Origin: Ilumatobacteraceae bacterium
GTDB taxonomy: Bacteria; Actinomycetota; Acidimicrobiia; Acidimicrobiales; Ilumatobacteraceae
Direction: 5' to 3'
Assembly: GCA_030727685.1 (NCBI GenBank)
Contig: JANRBC010000053.1
Coordinates: forward strand, 1-6,299
Length of the DNA: 6,299 bases
Part shown: positions 5,938 through 6,299 of the stretch, piece by piece
How positions within the stretch are numbered: the stretch's first letter is position 1
Layout of the letters: every line of letters starts with the position of its first letter
Position numbers and translations under genes: made by a program
Notes under the pieces: model-generated
Told to the model about the DNA's origin: nothing
The model's database searches: none
Seen by the model: only the letters and a program-made list of their open reading frames with translations

Positions 5938-6226
5938 TTTTTGCGAGTCGCTTTGCGGCTTTGCCAGTTGGCTCGATGTTGCGCTGATCAAGATCGCCAA
6001 CTTCGATTCCGTTGGCAAACCGCACTCGGTATCGCAACCAGTTGAATCCGTTAGCAAGGATAACTTTGCCTTCGGTGCCCGCGGCCACGCCGTTAAGTTC
6101 GACCGTCGACCGAACTGTGTCACCCATGCTCAGATCTAGTTGACCCGTGTGCGGATTCGCCAGAGCGTGAGGTTTCCAGCCTTGTGTCGCAGAAGCGGGC
6201 GCATTCGAATTTGTCGTCATAGTCAT
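5918..6226 (-). CDS. Conserved hypothetical small protein, SH3/KOW-like beta barrel predicted
   Basis: A 102-residue protein I cannot assign a function. Its polar N-terminus (1-30, rich in Thr, Ala and Asn) looks disordered. The core (about 34-86) reads as short strands separated by glycines: GDTVRSTVEL, then GTEGKVILANG, WLRYRVRFANG and IEVGDLD. This resembles small KOW/SH3-like barrels that bind RNA or proteins, and it agrees in style with actinobacterial hypothetical proteins I recall with RYRVRFxNG. The C-terminal tail (89-100) is strongly basic, with Lys and Arg at about every third residue. No signal peptide or membrane segment is seen. The ATG at 6226 is preferred; ATG 6220 and GTG 6268 are also in frame, but the latter would overlap the trigger factor start. 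Its stop at 5918 lies inside the class V gene, so the two are probably one operon. Confidence 0.72.
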   Translation of the reverse strand: MTMTTNSNAPASATQGWKPHALANPHTGQLDLSMGDTVRSTVELNGVAAGTEGKVILANGFNWLRYRVRFANGIEVGDLDQRNIEPTGKAAKRLAKIAKRAQ

Positions 6227-6255
6227 AGTTTGCCACAGATACACTGCTCGGCACT
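6227..6255. promoter_or_regulatory. Divergent spacer between the hypothetical gene and trigger factor
   Basis: Twenty-nine bases separate the two start codons. On the + strand TACACT (6240-6245) fits TANNNT and ends 10 bases before the GTG at 6256; no good -35 hexamer is visible at 16-18 bases upstream. Neither gene has a Shine-Dalgarno sequence, so leaderless or near-leaderless transcripts are likely. The hexamer assignment is tentative. Confidence 0.3.
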
Positions 6256-6299
6256 GTGAAAACGACACTCGAAGCCTTAGAAGGCAACAAAATCAAACT
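6256..6299 (+). CDS. tig: Trigger factor, N-terminal 14 codons (3' end outside window)
   Basis: The GTG at 6256 opens a frame reading MKTTLEALEGNKIK to the window edge. This matches the start of bacterial trigger factors, which begin with MK-x-T/S-V/L-E, a short linker, then strand residues such as NKVKL. Trigger factor is the ribosome-bound chaperone and prolyl isomerase that meets nascent chains at the exit tunnel. Only the first strand is visible, so the call rests on a short but distinctive motif and on its place at the head of a divergent unit. The EGNK form, rather than the NPTRV form I associate with Streptomyces and relatives, is one reason for suggesting an Acidimicrobiia-like host. 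Confidence 0.7.
   Translation, partial: MKTTLEALEGNKIK

Noticed and set aside
5938..6123. N-terminal extension of the class V protein to the ATG at 6123
   Set aside because: It overlaps the conserved hypothetical gene in another frame and looks unlike the family; the recognisable N-terminus begins near 5913.
6227..6268. GTG start at 6268 for the small hypothetical protein
   Set aside because: It would overlap the trigger factor start on the other strand; the ATG at 6226 gives a compact protein and leaves a promoter region.
1..6299. Mobile element, CRISPR array, toxin-antitoxin, phage or defence genes
   Set aside because: No transposase, integrase, regular spaced repeats or attachment-site duplication beside the tRNA was seen. 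All space is filled by identifiable or conserved-looking genes.

Overview
The window reads as an ordinary, very gene-dense stretch of a bacterial chromosome, probably from an actinobacterium and most likely one related to Acidimicrobiia. The clues are the pfkA type (an opening of GGGDCPGLN, 344 residues), a Rv2061-type PPOX/F420 flavoprotein, a GNAT gene paired with an enolase-superfamily MenC, a tRNA with no encoded CCA, almost no Shine-Dalgarno sites, and the first codons of a trigger factor gene that resemble my recollection of Acidimicrobiia homologues. By eye the base composition is near half G+C, low for cultured members of that class. This placement is an inference from motifs and was not tested by a search.

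Layout. Positions 1-1734 (+) hold the C-terminal part of an isopenicillin-N-synthase-type Fe(II)/2-oxoglutarate oxygenase, followed 6 bases later by 6-phosphofructokinase. Facing them at 1739-2374 (-) is uracil phosphoribosyltransferase (upp), with only 4 bases between the stop codons. Diverging from upp across a spacer of about 37 bases is a two-gene operon (+): a COG3375-type GNAT acyltransferase (2412-3137) and a MenC/N-succinylamino acid racemase family enzyme (3141-4244). Facing these is a minus-strand run with upstream genes at higher coordinates: a small conserved hypothetical protein (6226-5918), a class V aminotransferase of the cysteine-desulfurase-like family (5937-4759, probably a TTG start), tRNA-Pro(UGG) (4746-4674), and an F420/flavin-binding PPOX protein (4670-4251). 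At the right edge, diverging from that run, are the first 14 codons of trigger factor (6256 to the edge, +).

How it works together. The products are mostly housekeeping: glycolysis (Pfk), pyrimidine salvage (Upp), translation (tRNA-Pro) and protein folding (Tig). The GNAT-MenC pair is the most coherent metabolic unit. It could serve menaquinone synthesis, or an N-succinyl amino acid racemisation route in which the GNAT makes the N-acyl substrate; no other men gene or deacylase lies in the window. Coding density is close to complete, and no stretch over 40 bases lacks a gene.

I see no mobile element, CRISPR array, phage gene or defence system, and nothing that looks like an undescribed multi-gene system. 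The points most worth a second look are small-scale: the tRNA 3' end lies 3 bases from the start codon of the PPOX gene, the PFK nucleotide site has an unusual residue combination, the class V enzyme lacks the desulfurase cysteine, and two convergent gene ends carry inverted repeats inside coding sequence.
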